NCBI GenBank assembly: GCA_037833965.1
Contig: AP031352.1
Coordinates: 2,026,501-2,090,500 of the forward strand
Source of the DNA: Marchantia polymorpha subsp. ruderalis
Lineage: Eukaryota; Streptophyta; Marchantiopsida; Marchantiales; Marchantiaceae
DNA length: 64,000 nucleotides
Direction: 5' to 3'
Below, piece after piece: positions 63,423 to 64,000 of this stretch. Position 1 is the stretch's first letter; every line of letters begins with the position of its first letter. Below the pieces are notes generated by a model that was not told the DNA's origin, ran no database searches, and saw only the letters and a program-made list of their open reading frames with translations. A program made the translations under genes and the position numbers.

Positions 63423-64000
63423 TGTAATAACCCACTAAAGGCTAAAACTGCAATATAGTGGTAGAAAGGTCGAACCCACAGGGACAGAGGAACACACAGG
63501 GTACAAAGTGTCACGTTTTAACAGACTATTGAGGAGTTTGAATTCTCAGGCAACTGTCACTCCCAGAAATACTGCAAGTGTCCACTCGGAGCGCACTCGG
63601 AGGTCGCACAGTGCAGCGTAACACACACACACACACACACCTGAAACTACAGAAACACAACCCAGAGATCCGTTAGGACCTCTACTTCAAGATTTCAGGG
63701 GGAAAGTCTCTCACGAGCACACTCGGCAAAGCTGCGGGCAGTGACTTCCAACTCCGGCTTTTACAACGCTTCCACTAGCTTGCTGCTAGCGTAGGAAACC
63801 CGGTTTGGACTACCTACTTCGGATCGAAGTCACTCAGACGCGGTGAACAACACTCTCAACTCACAAAACGCGCAGAGAACACAGGTCCACACTGAAGGAC
63901 TCACTGTGAAACATTCCAGTAACACAACAACAGTCTATTGAAGAGTTTGAATTCTCAGGCACTTGTCATTCCCAGAAATACTACAGGGGTTACCCTCAAG
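63423..64000 (-). mobile_element. LTR-R: U5 end of a further LTR, cut by the window edge
   Basis: The minus-strand LTR end GGGTTATTACA is at 63423, followed rightward by the familiar R-U5 with its CA run. U3 is outside the window, so whether it carries the ORF cannot be seen. Confidence 0.85.

Overview
The window is nuclear DNA of a land plant. Two kinds of host gene are present: three germin-like cupin genes and one class III (GH18) chitinase, all intronless, with plant-style TATA boxes and an AATAAA signal. The rest is Ty3/gypsy LTR retrotransposons without a chromodomain, resembling the Athila/Tat/Ogre side of the family and primed by a tRNA-Asp-type site. The cysteine-free germin-like proteins and the unusual retroelement suggest a bryophyte-grade plant such as a liverwort or moss, but that is inference and the species cannot be fixed from sequence alone.

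Layout. (1) 1-12030 is a nested retroelement block: LTR-B contains LTR-A, which contains a minus-strand element (Gag-protease 1-2451, PBS, 5' LTR 2535-5363). (2) 12031-12256 is a host remnant with twin hairpins, followed by solo LTR-S (12257-14303, TSD CTCCT). (3) 14304-28070 is a host gene island. Germin-like genes lie at 15605-16252 (-), 18681-19328 (+) and 21104-21751 (-), built from large inverted and direct duplications, with germin pseudogene scraps. A class III chitinase lies at 24763-25704 (+), and its upstream region is duplicated in inverted orientation beside the third germin gene. (4) 28071-64000 is a second nested block. LTR-C (+) is hit by LTR-D (-, 32014-38795, TSD CTGAG) and by LTR-F (-, from 39754). 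LTR-F is in turn hit by solo LTR-E (+, 40205-45559, TSD AACGC) and by a tandem minus-strand composite: LTR-R, deleted interior, LTR-M, full gag-PR-RT-RH-INT interior (53967-59639), LTR-L.

The main discovery candidate is the LTR itself. It runs from TGTGGTA to TTATTACA with 5-bp target duplications, and it is 5.4-6.8 kb long because its U3 carries a sense-strand ORF of about 1,035-1,047 codons (intact at 41448-44552). The protein has a conserved N-terminal domain, a Pro/Arg/Ser-rich middle and a coiled-coil C-terminal domain. The retroelement TATA box lies just after this ORF and the polypurine tract lies before it. Genomic RNA would therefore carry the ORF downstream of pol, in the env-like position but inside the duplicated LTR, a layout analogous to the U3 sag gene of MMTV. 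Two diverged LTR subfamilies retain the protein, while shorter LTRs (LTR-S, LTR-M) have lost it.

Other points: a UAG-CAA-UUA stop separates protease from reverse transcriptase in one continuous frame. Every nonsense mutation seen in the LTR ORFs is a C-to-T change at CAG or CG. A hairpin beside the LTR TATA box has a compensatory base-pair change between subfamilies. Short palindromes pervade both coding and non-coding LTR sequence.
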